32,766 nt of DNA from Phallusia fumigata (Eukaryota > Chordata > Ascidiacea > Phlebobranchia > Ascidiidae). The DNA is taken from the NCBI GenBank assembly GCA_008931825.1, contig QXVZ01027701.1, positions 1 through 32,766 on the forward strand, read 5' to 3'. Shown piece after piece: positions 17,139 to 26,822 of the stretch. Positions within the stretch are counted from its first letter, which is position 1. The number at the start of each line of letters is the position of its first letter. The position numbers and the translations under genes were made by a program. Under the pieces are notes generated by a model. It was not told where the DNA came from. It saw only the letters and a program-made list of their open reading frames with translations, and did not search any database.

Positions 17139-17172
17139 GAAGACGAACGTGGGTGCACACATGTCGGTCTTC
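17139..17172 (+). repeat. H2 hairpin, copy 4
   Basis: GAAGACGAAC and GTCGGTCTTC around GTGGGTGCACACAT. It has the C-G alternative to the T-A pair at stem position 6, plus two mismatches. Confidence 0.75.
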
Positions 17173-17361
17173 GTAGCTGCTTAGCATTAAGAATTTACTT
17201 TTCTATTTCCCGTTTGTTTATAATATTCTACTAACTGTAGTTTTTTGTTGGTATTTTTGGACTGAAAACTATACTTTTCCTTTATGCGTATAGGAGATCA
17301 TATACCTAATACTATGCTTAACTGCTTAACTGAATTTGTTGTGTTGTTAGTTTTGTTGCAG

Positions 17362-17447
17362 ATCCAACACCTTTCCGACATATCAGATAGATTACAAAAC
17401 CTGCCGCAGCAAAAGCATTGGAGAAATCTGATACAGAAGAGTTAAAT
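17362..17447 (+). other. E2 exon-like block, shortened
   Basis: Acceptor TTTTGTTGCAG, donor TAAAT|GTAAGT; 86 nt, both ends of the 111-nt form trimmed internally. Confidence 0.55.
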
Positions 17448-17533
17448 GTAAGTAAACAACCGCTAAACATTTTAACGTTAAGTGAGTGTTCGAACTCTTA
17501 AGTGAGTGTGAGTGCTTAATTTTGTCTTTGTGG

Positions 17534-17600
17534 GCAAGCATTACTGCGAAGAAGAAGGAAGCCAAAAGGATTACGAATCAGACAAACGGCGTTTACACAG
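17534..17600 (+). other. E3 block, acceptor mutated
   Basis: The site reads TTTGTGGGCAAG where other copies have TTTGTAGGCAAG. Confidence 0.4.
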
Positions 17601-17681
17601 TTAAGTTCGAATCAATTTCTTTGTGTGTAACTGATTAAACGTAGTTAATTTTTGTCTGTGCAACGAAATAAACTTAATACA

Positions 17682-17713
17682 AAGGTGGTATAGAGTGTAT
17701 GCTGACCGCCCCT
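17682..17713 (+). repeat. H3 hairpin, mutated core
   Basis: AAGGTGGT and GACCGCCCCTT; the core is GTGTAT. An AATAAA precedes it. AAGG/CCTT ends are matched. Confidence 0.6.
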
Positions 17714-17803
17714 TCTACGCCAATTGCATTAATTGTCCCAATCACTTTGCGTACTGAGTTATATTTTTCGCTTTGTTAATTCTGCGTTTTTTTTTTTCTG
17801 TAG

Positions 17804-17908
17804 AACCTTCGACTAGCGCTGGCCACTAAAGACCATCACTGATTACTGCTGAGGTTGGACTACTAAGGTTTAAAGGACAGCGGATTGAAACGATTCGATG
17901 ATCAGCAG
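17804..17908 (+). other. E4 exon-like block
   Basis: Acceptor TTTTTTCTGTAG, donor CAGCAG|GTGCGTCGA; 105 nt. Confidence 0.55.
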
Positions 17909-17992
17909 GTGCGTCGAGCACATTACAAAAACTTTCAGAAAAACCTCCCTAGTGGTGATTTTATTTGTTGAGAAAACAAATTTTGTTTAATA

Positions 17993-18013
17993 AAGACTAA
18001 CCAGGGTGCACAC
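17993..18013 (+). repeat. H1 half-hairpin (3' arm lost)
   Basis: AAGACTAACCAG and GGTGCACAC remain; the next bases are GCGAAAT, normally found after the 3' arm. Confidence 0.6.
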
Positions 18014-18089
18014 GCGAAATGATTTGCAATAGGCAGTGTGTAGAGATATTTTTTATTTTTCTGTTTGTGGTATGTTTTTTTATTTTCAG

Positions 18090-18205
18090 GAACTTATAGA
18101 ACTTATCGCTGACAAGGTGAACTCATGGCGAACGGGATTTGAGGAGAATTCTTCTTTCTTGGTATGGCCAATCTGCAGTCTACAATTGGGTGGAGGTTAA
18201 GCAGA
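18090..18205 (+). other. E1 exon-like block, donor lost
   Basis: Acceptor TTTATTTTCAG; the 3' end is degraded. Confidence 0.45.
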
Positions 18206-18366
18206 ATGGATAATAACTGCCGTAGTTGTATGTTTTTTTATTGTTTATGATTAATTTACTTTAAATCATAAAATTTAATTAAAAATAAATCTTTATGCGA
18301 GTATGAAATCCTTATGATAGATCTAATTACTCGAACCTGTTTGCTGTGTTGTTAGTTTTGTTGCAG

Positions 18367-18477
18367 ATATCTCTCCAACACCATTCCGAAATATCATGTG
18401 ACTTGCTAAACCTGCAGCGGCTAAAGCAGTGGAGGAATCCGGTACATAAATGTTATCCAAAGCACCGCACACCATAT
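18367..18477 (+). other. E2 exon-like block, last copy
   Basis: Acceptor TTTTGTTGCAG, donor CATAT|GTAAGC; 111 nt. The first frame is open and continues open into E3 for about 20 codons. Confidence 0.6.
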
Positions 18478-18524
18478 GTAAGCAAACAATCGTGTTCAAA
18501 TTCTGCTTATCTTTGTTTTTGTAG

Positions 18525-18590
18525 GCAAGAAGTACAGTGAAGAAGAAGAAAACAAAAGGGACTACGAATCGGACAAACGACATTTAATTA
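18525..18590 (+). other. E3 exon-like block, 3' end lost
   Basis: Acceptor GTTTTTGTAG; the donor region is replaced. Confidence 0.45.
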
Positions 18591-18632
18591 ACGTAATTTC
18601 AATTTCTGTCCACGAACGAGTTGAACTAAATA

Positions 18633-18666
18633 GGGGGGTGGTACAGAGTGCACGCTGACCGCCCCT
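18633..18666 (+). repeat. H3 hairpin, well paired
   Basis: GGGGTGGT pairs with ACCGCCCC (one wobble) around AGAGTGCACGCT. GGGG/CCCC here corresponds to AGAG/CTCT in the 10343 copy. Confidence 0.75.
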
Positions 18667-18682
18667 TGTGCGCTAATTGCAT

Positions 18683-18683
18683 N
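18683..18683. other. Single undetermined base at array/minisatellite border
   Basis: The exon array stops in the E3-E4 intron and the 30-bp minisatellite starts immediately after the n. The junction may be an assembly join. Confidence 0.7.
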
Positions 18684-19780
18684 TTAGTTGTTGTATATGA
18701 ATTCGTTGATCTCGGATTAGTTGTTGTGTTTGAATCTGTTGATATCGTATTGGTTGTGTATGTATTTGTTGATCTCGGATTGGTTGTGTTTGTATTTGTT
18801 GATCTCGTATAGGTTGTTTATGTATTTGATGATCTCGTATTGGTTGTTGTTGTGTATGAATTTGTTGATCTCGCATTAGTTGTTGTTGTGTATGAGTTTG
18901 TTGATCTCGTATTGGTTGTGTATGTATTTGTTGATCTCGTATTGGTTGTGTAGATCTCGTATTGGTTGGGGTGTATGTAATTTGTTGATCTCGTATTGGC
19001 TGTGTATGTATTTGTTGATCTCGTATTGGTTGTGTATGTATTTTTTGATCTCGGTTTGGTTGTTTTGTATGAGTATTCTGATCTCGTATCGGTTGTGAAT
19101 GTGTTATTCTCGTATTGGTTGCGTATGTATTTGTTGATCTCGTATTGGTTGTTGTGTATGAGTTTGTTGATGTGTTTGAATCTGTTGATTGGTTGTGTAT
19201 GTGTATGTTGATCTGGTATTGGTTGTATATGTATTTGTTGATCTCGTGTTGGTTGTGTTTGTATTTGTTGATCTCGTATAGGTTGTTTATGTATTTGATG
19301 ATCTCGTATTGGTTGTTGTTGTGTATGAATTTGTTGATCTCGCATTAGTTGTTGTTGTGTATGAGTTTGTTGATCTCGTATTGGTTGTGTATGTATTTGT
19401 TGATCTCGTATTGGTTGTGTATGTATTTTTTGATCTCGGTTTGGTTGTTTTGTATGAGTATTCTGATCTCGTATCGGTTGTGAATGTGTTATTCTCGTAT
19501 TGGTTGCGTATGTATTTGTTGATCTCGTATTGGTTGTTGTGTATGAGTTTGTTGATGTGTTTGAATCTGTTGATTGGTTGTGTATGTGTATGTTGATCTG
19601 GTATTGGTTGTATATGTATTTGTTGATCTCGTGTTGGTTGTGTTTGTATTTGTTGATCTCGTATTTGTTGTGTATGAATTTGTTGATCTCGTATTGGTTG
19701 TGTATGTATTTGTTGATCTCATATTGGTTGTTGTGTATGCAGTTGTTGATCTCGTATTGGTTTGTTGATGTCTTATTTGT
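18684..19780. repeat. 30-bp minisatellite, left arm
   Basis: Units like TGTTGATCTCGTATTGGTTG plus about 10 nt. A higher-order duplication is visible: 19051 onward recurs at 19436 (offset 385) and 18789 recurs near 19258. Confidence 0.9.
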
Positions 19781-20164
19781 TGTTTTTACTATTGTGCGTT
19801 AGACATTGTGTAAATGTGTGTATTGTTGTGCATATGTGTTGTTTTCATTTTGGTTGTTGTGTATGTGTATGTTGATCTCGAGTGGTTGTTGTGTTGATTG
19901 TGTATGTATTTTTTGATCTTTTATTGGTTGTGTTGTGTGGGATGGACTCATATTCTTTTTGTCTAATATTTGAATTACGTATTGGTTGTGTATGCGCCTG
20001 TTGTAATAATAATTTTGACATTGTATTTGATATTTTACACAAAATGCGTCTTTATGGCAGATAATTTTTGAACAGTTTAGTCATGCATTTCAGTCTAGTC
20101 TTAGCAGTTTATATTTCCATCTCGACCTCTCGGATCCACCTTTATCTGTGTAGACTCTGATTTC
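19781..20164. repeat. Left inverted spacer
   Basis: Degenerate minisatellite, then non-repetitive DNA. 19925-20164 is nearly the reverse complement of 23461-23700. No gene. Confidence 0.8.
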
Positions 20165-20875
20165 CATCTCTATGGTCTCGGATTTCATCTCTATGGACTT
20201 GAATTTCATCTCTATGGTCTTCGGATTTCACCTCTATATAGTCGGATTTCCATCTCTATGGTCTCGGAATTCACCTGTATAGACTCGGATTTCATCTCTA
20301 TGGACTTGAATTTCATCTCTATGGTCTTCGGATTTCACCTCTATATAGTCGGATTTCCATCTCTATGGTCTCGGAATTCACCTGTATAGACTCGGATTTC
20401 ATCTCTATGGACTTGAATTTTATGTTCTTCGGATTTCACCTCTATATAGTCGGATCTCCATCTCTATGGTCTGGGAATTGACACCTCTATAGACTCGGAT
20501 TTCATCTCTATAGACTCGGATTTCATCTCTATAGTCTCGGATTTTATCTCTATAGTAGTCGGATTTCCATCTCTATGGTCTTCGTATTTCACCTCTATAG
20601 AGTCTGATTTCCACCTCTATGGTCTCGGAATTCACCTCTATAGAGTCGGATTTCCATCTCTATGGTCTCGGAATTCACCTCTATGGACTCGGATTTCATC
20701 TCTATAGTCTCGGATTTTATCTCTATAGACTTGGATATCCATCTCTATGGTCTTCGGATTCACCTCTATGGACTCGGATTTCATCTCTATAGTCTCGGAT
20801 TTTATCTCTATAGTAGTCGGATTTCCATCTCTATGGTCTTCGTATTTCACCTCTATAGAGTCTGATTTCCACCTC
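20165..20875. repeat. ~21.5-bp minisatellite, left arm
   Basis: Units like GGATTTCATCTCTATGGTCT. A 107-bp higher-order unit (five monomers) repeats at 20191, 20298 and 20405. Confidence 0.9.
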
Positions 20876-20893
20876 TAGAGGTGAAATACGAAG
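20838..20893. repeat. Turning point of the palindrome
   Basis: CTTCGTATTTCACCTCTA (20838-20855) and its exact reverse complement (20876-20893) flank a 20-nt spacer. CACCTCTAGAGGTG at 20870-20883 is a perfect palindrome. Confidence 0.85.
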
Positions 20894-21417
20894 ACAATGG
20901 AGGTGAAATCCGAAGACAATAGAGATGAAATCCGAGCCCATAGAGGTGAAATCCGAAGACCATAGATATGAAATCCGAGTCCATAGAGGTGAATTCCGAG
21001 ACCATAGAGATGGAAATCCGACTCTATAGAGAAATCCGAAGACCATAGAGATGGAATCCGAGTCCATAGAGGTGAATCCGAAAACCATAGAGATGGATAT
21101 CCAAGTCTATAGAGACAAAATCCGAGACTAAGAGATGGAATTCCGAGACTATAGAAATGAAATCCTAGTCTATAGAGTCACAGATACGAAGACCAAATCC
21201 GAGTCTATAGAGATGAAATCCGAGTCTATAGAGGTGAATTCCGAGACCATAGAGATGAAATTCAAGTCCATGGAGGTGAAATCCGAAGACAATAGAGATG
21301 AAATCTGAGCCCATAGAGGTGAAATACGAAGACAATAGAGGTGAAATCCAAAGACAATAGAGATGAAATCCGAGCCCATAGAGGTGAAATCCGAAGACCA
21401 TAGAGATGGAAATCCGA

Positions 21418-22162
21418 GTCTATAGAGGTGAATTCCGAGACCATAGAGATGGAAATCCGAGTCCATAGAGGTGAATTCCGAGACCATAGAGATGAAAATC
21501 CGAGTCTATAGAGGTGAATTCCGAGACCATAGAGATGGAAATCCGAGTCCATAGAGGTGAATTCCGAGACCATAGAGATGAAAATCCGAGTCTATAGAGG
21601 TGAATTCCGAGACCATAGAGATGGAAATCCGAGTCCATAGAGGTGAATTCCGAGACCATAGAGATGAAAATCCGAGTCTATAGAGGTGAATTCCGAGACC
21701 ATAGAGATGGAAATCCGAGTCCATAGAGGTGAATTCCGAGACCATAGAGATGAAAATCCGAGTCTATAGAGGTGAATTCCGAGACCATAGAGATGGAAAT
21801 CCGAGTCCATAGAGGTGAATTCCGAGACCATAGAGATGAAAATCCGAGTCTATAGAGGTGAATTCCGAGACCATAGAGATGGAAATCCGAGTCCATAGAG
21901 GTGAATTCCGAGACCATAGAGATGAAAATCCGAGTCTATAGAGGTGAATTCCGAGACCATAGAGATGGAAATCCGAGTCCATAGAGGTGAATTCCGAGAC
22001 CATAGAGATGAAAATCCGAGTCTATAGAGGTGAATTCCGAGACCATAGAGATGGAAATCCGAGTCCATAGAGGTGAATTCCGAGACCATAGAGATGAAAA
22101 TCCGAGTCTATAGAGGTGAATTCCGAGACCATAGAGATGGAAATCCGAGTCCATAGAGGTGA
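21418..22162. repeat. 86-bp higher-order repeat
   Basis: Four monomers (about 22+21+22+21) form a unit repeated eight full times plus a part, with no differences I could see. Two more diverged copies start near 22278 and 22364. Confidence 0.9.
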
Positions 22163-22740
22163 AATCCAAAGACAATAGAGATGAAATCCGAGCCCATAGA
22201 GGTGAAATCCGAAGACCATAGAGATGAAATCCGAGTCCATAGAGGTGAATTCCGTGACCATAGAGATGAAAATCCGAGTCTATAGAAGTGAATTCCGAGA
22301 CCATAGAGATGGAAATCCGAGTCCATAGAGGTGAATTCCGAGACCATAGAGATGAAAATCCGAGTCTATAGAGGTGAATTCCGAGACCATAGAGATGGAA
22401 ATCCGAGTCCATAGAGGTGAAATCCGAAGACAATAGAGATGAAATCCTAGCCCATAGAGGTGAAATCCGAAGACCATAGAGATGAAATCCGAGTCCATAT
22501 GAAAATCCGAGTCTATACAGGTGAAATCCGAAGACCATAGAGATAGAGGTGAAATCCGAAGACTCTAGAGATTGAAATTCGAGTCTATAGAGGTGAAATC
22601 CGAGGCTATAGGGATATTTCAGACTATAAAGATGGAAATCCGAGTCTGAGATGAAAATCCGAGTCCATAGGGGTGAAATCCGAAGACCATAGAGATGGAA
22701 ATCCGAGTCTATAGAGATAAAATCCGAGACCATAGAGATG

Positions 22741-23460
22741 GATATCCGAGTCTATAGAGATGAAACCAGAGTCTATAGAGATGAAATCCGAGTCTATAGA
22801 GATAAATTCCGAGACTGTAGAGATGAAATCCGAGTCTGTAGAGATAAATCCGAGACTACGAGTCAGTAGAGCTGAAATCCGAGACTATAGAGATGGAAAC
22901 CCGAGTTTATAGAGATTGAATCCGAGTCTATAGAGATGAAATCAGAGTCCATAGAGGTGAAATCCGATACCATAGAGATGGATATCCGAGTCTATAGAGA
23001 TGAAACCAGAGTCTATAGAGATGAAATCCGAGTCTATAGAGATAAATTCCGAGACTGTAGAGATGAAATCCGAGTCTGTAGAGATAAATCCGAGACTACG
23101 AGTCAGTAGAGCTGAAATCCGAGACTATAGAGATGGAAACCCGAGTTTATAGAGATTGAATCCGAGTCTATAGAGATGAAATCAGAGTCCATAGAGGTGA
23201 AATCCGATACCATAGAGATGGATATCCGAGTCTATAGAGATGAAACCAGAGTCTATAGAGATGAAATCCGAGTCTATAGAGATAAATTCCGAGACTGTAG
23301 AGATGAAATCCGAGTCTGTAGAGATAAATCCGAGACTACGAGTCAGTAGAGCTGAAATCCGAGACTATAGAGATGGAAACCCGAGTTTATAGAGATTGAA
23401 TCCGAGTCTATAGAGATGAAATCAGAGTCCATAGAGGTGAAATCCGAGACCATAGAGATG
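22741..23460. repeat. 240-bp higher-order repeat, three copies
   Basis: 22741-22980, 22981-23220 and 23221-23460 are identical except one base near the end of the third copy. Confidence 0.95.
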
Positions 23461-23700
23461 GAAATCAGAGCCTACACCGATAAAGGTGGATCCGAGAGGT
23501 CGAGATGGAAATATAAACTGCTAAGACTAGACTGAAATGCATGACTAAACTGTTCAAAAATTATCTGCCATAAAGACGCATTTTGTGTAAAATATCAAAT
23601 AAAAGGTCAAAATTATTATTACAACAGGCGCATACACAACCAATATGTAATTCAAATATTAGACAAAAAGAATATGAGTCCCCACACAACACAACCAATA
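23461..23700. repeat. Right inverted spacer
   Basis: Near reverse complement of 19925-20164. No gene. Confidence 0.8.
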
Positions 23701-25065
23701 CGAGATCAATACACATACACAACTAAAAAGAAAACAACACATATACACAACCAATAAAAGATCAACAAACACATACACAACACAGCGTCTAATACGAGAT
23801 CAACAAATGCATACACAACCAATACGAGAAAAACGTATTCACAACCAGTAACAACTAACACGAGATGAACAAATACATACACAACCAATCAAAAATCAAC
23901 AAACACGAGATCAACATACTCATACACAACAACAACCAATACGAGATCAACAAATTCATACACAACAACAACCAATACGAGATCAACAAATTCATACACA
24001 ACAACAACCAATCAGAGATCAACAAATACATACACAACCAATACGAGACCAACACAACCAATACGATATCAACAGATTCAAACACAACAAGTAATCCGAG
24101 ATCAACAACTAACACGAGATCAACAAATAGATGCACAACCAATACGAGATCAACAAATACATACACAACAACAACCAATACGAGATCAACAAACCCATAC
24201 ACAACAACAACCAATACGAGATCAACAAATTCATACACAACAACAACCAATACGAGATCAACATACACAACCAGTATACGAGGTCAACATATACATACAC
24301 AACCAATCCGAGATCAACAAATACATACACAATCAATACGAGTCCAACAAATACAAACACAACCAGTACGAGATCAACAAATTCATATACAACAACCAAT
24401 ACGAGATCAACAAATGCATACAGAACCAATACGAGATCAACAAATACATACACCCCAACCAATACGAGATCAACATAAACAACCTATCCGAGATCAATAA
24501 ATACATACACAACCTACACGAGATCAACAAACACATACACAACCAATACGAGATCAGTAAATTAATACACAAGCAATACTCATACACAACAACCAATATG
24601 AGATCACGAGATCAACAAATTCATACACAACCAATACGATATCAACAGATTCAAACACAACAACCACTCCGAGATCAACAAATTCATATACAACAACTAA
24701 CACGAGATCAACAAATTCATACACAACCAATACGAGATCAACAAATACATACACAACCAATACGATATCAACACATTCAAACACAACAACTAATCCGAGA
24801 TCAACAAATTCATACACAACAACTAACACGAGATCAACAAATACATGCACAACCAATACGAGATCAACAAACTCATACACAACAACAACCAATACGAGGT
24901 CAACAAATACATACACCCCAACCAATACGAGATCAACAAATACATACACAACCAATCCGAGATCAACAAATACATGCACAACCAATACGAGATCAACAAA
25001 TACATACACAACCAATACGAGATCAACAAATTACATACACAACCAATACGAGATCAACAAATTTA
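23701..25065. repeat. 30-bp minisatellite, right arm
   Basis: About 45 units like CCAATACGAGATCAACAAAT plus 10 nt. The period divides by three and five of six frames lack stops, giving long repetitive frames (QPIRDQQIHT on plus, VYVFVDLVLV on minus). I do not call these genes. Confidence 0.9.
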
Positions 25066-25186
25066 AAAAAAAAATAATCATACGCCTGACAAACAACTTT
25101 TTTTCAACGCTGAATTAAAAAAACATAAAACGGGTTCGCAGAAAATTAAACATCATAGGAAAGCACAAAAATACATATGTACGAAT
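25066..25186. other. Minisatellite/right-array border
   Basis: A run of A then AT-rich DNA. From about 25140 it becomes minus-strand E1-E2 intron sequence. No n at this border. Confidence 0.5.
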
Positions 25187-25249
25187 GTCTCCTTTGTTGT
25201 TTGCACAAACTTCATGGAGCAATGTCGAAAATGGAGGTAATCCAAAGTC

Positions 25250-25326
25250 CCAGATGGCGAGACTATCCGCTGACTACATTTCGTCATTCCAGAGTTCACG
25301 TTGTCAGCGGTAAGTTCAAGAGGTTC
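25250..25326 (-). other. E1 exon-like block, minus strand
   Basis: Acceptor complement CTGAAACAAAAAC at 25327. The body matches E1 (CTTGAACTTACCGCTGACAA). The donor is not clear. This is the only E1 seen on the minus strand. Confidence 0.45.
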
Positions 25327-25580
25327 CTGAAACAAAAACATACCAAAAAAAAGAAAAATACACTGTCTATTGGAGTAACAAATATTTTCGTCAAAAGTAT
25401 ATCGCGGAGGCAAAATACCTACAACAATTTAGCTTACAATCGTGCACTCACCTCATAACGATCAGGTGGAAACACAAGACAGCCCCTCTGGTCTCGCTAC
25501 CAACCACTGAAGTTTGATTCAACTTAAGCAGGTGGTTCATCACCTATCACACCTAACTTTATGCTAATTTATGTAGTCTT

Positions 25581-25740
25581 CACAGACACTTTTCGTTTGT
25601 GGTGTTTGCAAGCATGCAAAACACTTTACTCTTATGGGGCTAGTGGGGGAACCACTGGCACTGTGGGGTTACATTAAACATATGCCACAACTACATTGTA
25701 TATCTACCAGCTGTGAAAGTTCATGAACCATTAAACTGTA
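25581..25740. repeat. G-rich repeat type A, copy 1
   Basis: TTTGCAAGCATGCAAA followed by GGGGCTAGTGGGGG and a partial fourth G run. Recurs at 27190, 27980 and 29930. Confidence 0.6.
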
Positions 25741-25776
25741 AAAGATAAAACACAAAACAGAGTAAAAACATTTTGT

Positions 25777-25794
25777 GTCCCCTTCAGAAAAGAC
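25777..25794. repeat. H5 hairpin, decayed
   Basis: GTCCCCTTCAG then AAAAGAC; a degraded copy of the hairpin at 29149. Confidence 0.4.
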
Positions 25795-25804
25795 CCATAG
25801 TTAC

Positions 25805-25892
25805 CTTGTCTAGGATTAAACTGCTTGGAGTCGGCCAGAAATGATTTTCTTCTTTTCCTCTACTCCCAAAATTCTGATTTTCCCTCAAGTTC
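25805..25892 (-). other. E5b exon-like block, minus
   Basis: Acceptor TGTCTCAG, donor GACAAG|GTAACTATG (minus sense); 88 nt. Confidence 0.5.
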
Positions 25893-26005
25893 CTGAGACA
25901 GAAACAAACCAGAGACAATACACTACCGATTGCAAATAATATCGCAAAATTACACTGCAAAAGCTAAACAGTAAATTCAAAATGCCCTTGACTGTAGATA
26001 ATTAC

Positions 26006-26083
26006 CTGTTAAGCATCAAACCACTTGGTGTCGGCGTTCACAGCAACCCTACAGCAAGAATGACCTCTATCTAAATTATGCTC
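26006..26083 (-). other. E5b exon-like block, minus
   Basis: Acceptor TTTTTGTTTCAG, donor TAACAG|GTAATTATC; 78 nt. A lone H1 arm (AAAGCTAAACAG) lies at 25960-25974 in the intron on its 3' side (minus sense). Confidence 0.5.
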
Positions 26084-26152
26084 CTGAAACAAAAACACAG
26101 AGACAGAAATTTCTCTAAACACTTACAGATCATATTGCAAAATTATACTGCA

Positions 26153-26185
26153 AAAGCTAAACAGTGTGCACCCTGGTTAGCCTTT
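26153..26185 (-). repeat. H1 hairpin, minus
   Basis: AAAGCTAAACAG and CTGGTTAGCCTTT around TGTGCACC; reverse complement of left-flank H1. Ends 67 nt before the acceptor at 26086. Confidence 0.8.
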
Positions 26186-26244
26186 ACCAATGAAGCTTTA
26201 AATACTAAATTTATTGGGACAGAAACATTTTTAGTTGAGTGTAC

Positions 26245-26337
26245 AAACCGCTTGGGAGTCGACGATCCTAGCAATCATACAGCATGAATGGGCTCCATCC
26301 AAATTTTGTGATTTTACAGCAGAAAGGCAAAAACTTC
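26245..26337 (-). other. E5b exon-like block, donor deleted
   Basis: Acceptor TTTTTGTTTCAG; the donor segment present in sister copies is missing. Confidence 0.4.
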
Positions 26338-26417
26338 CTGAAACAAAAAGACAACAAAGACAAAAATGCAAAATCTTGCACATCATGTCAGAAAATTATA
26401 CTACAAAAGCTTAAAAT

Positions 26418-26440
26418 CCTCGACAGCGGTAAGACATTTC
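26418..26440 (-). other. E5b fragment
   Basis: Only the first ~23 nt of the block (minus sense) after TGTTTTAG remain. Confidence 0.35.
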
Positions 26441-26518
26441 CTAAAACAAACACACAACAGAGACAGCAAATAAATAATTAAATCCACAAACAAACCATAT
26501 CCCAAACTTATACTGCAA

Positions 26519-26705
26519 TATTGTTTAGTAATTTGACCCATTATAGGGGGCTGGTGGGGTAACTGATGGGGCTATGGGGTCCAACAAAGAATTCAATACA
26601 CTGCAATGACATGTTATACTGTCTAAATTTCAACTAATTTGGACATTGTTTAGTAATTTAACCCATTTTAGGGGGCCAGTGGGGTAACCGCTGGGGCTAT
26701 TTTCT
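26519..26705. repeat. G-rich repeat type B, two tandem units
   Basis: ATTGTTTAGTAATTTGACCC plus G runs, period about 122 bp. 26546-26579 has four runs of at least four G (spacers 5, 8, 4), a quadruplex candidate. Confidence 0.65.
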
Positions 26706-26822
26706 AAAATGTAGCAATCGAAACACCACAATGGCCCAACATAAAATATATTAAAATTTCATCCCAATCAGAGATTGTTTAAAATGATAACCACCCAAGG
26801 GAGCCACAAAACAACCACTAGG

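Larger units (their letters stand above)
1..18682 (+). repeat. Plus-strand tandem array of exon-like modules
   Basis: About ten diverged repeats of a roughly 1.5-2.2 kb unit. Each contains short blocks bounded by good splice acceptors and donors, always in plus orientation, and intron-specific hairpins. Blocks recur in the order E4, E1, E2, E3 with E0 in some units. Reading frames are not conserved: copies differ by stops and by indels of 1, 2 or 18-26 nt, while AG and GT borders mostly persist. A spliced long non-coding RNA or a decayed repeat-derived gene family fits best. The array is interrupted by single-n joins and by a block (10.9-13.3 kb) of the kind that dominates the right flank. 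Confidence 0.75.
20876..23460. repeat. ~21.5-bp minisatellite, right arm
   Basis: Reverse-complement orientation of 20165-20875, expanded to about 2.6 kb, with two separate higher-order structures inside. Stop-poor frames here are repeat artefacts. Confidence 0.9.
18684..25065. repeat. Large imperfect palindrome of minisatellites
   Basis: Left arm: 30-bp array, unique spacer, ~21.5-bp array. Right arm: the same three parts in reverse order and reverse complement. Unique spacers 19925-20164 and 23461-23700 match closely as inverted copies. Arms differ in length (about 2.2 and 4.2 kb) because of array expansion. Confidence 0.85.

Noticed and set aside
18818..19345. 175-codon minus-strand threonine/asparagine-rich frame
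   Set aside because: It follows the 30-bp minisatellite, whose period is divisible by three; no start context or flanking gene.
21936..22733. 265-codon minus-strand open frame
   Set aside because: It is a product of the ~21.5-bp and 86-bp repeats; the same stretch recurs in several overlapping frames.
18684..25065. Minisatellite arrays as a CRISPR array
   Set aside because: There are no unique spacers between constant repeats; units are contiguous and diverge gradually.
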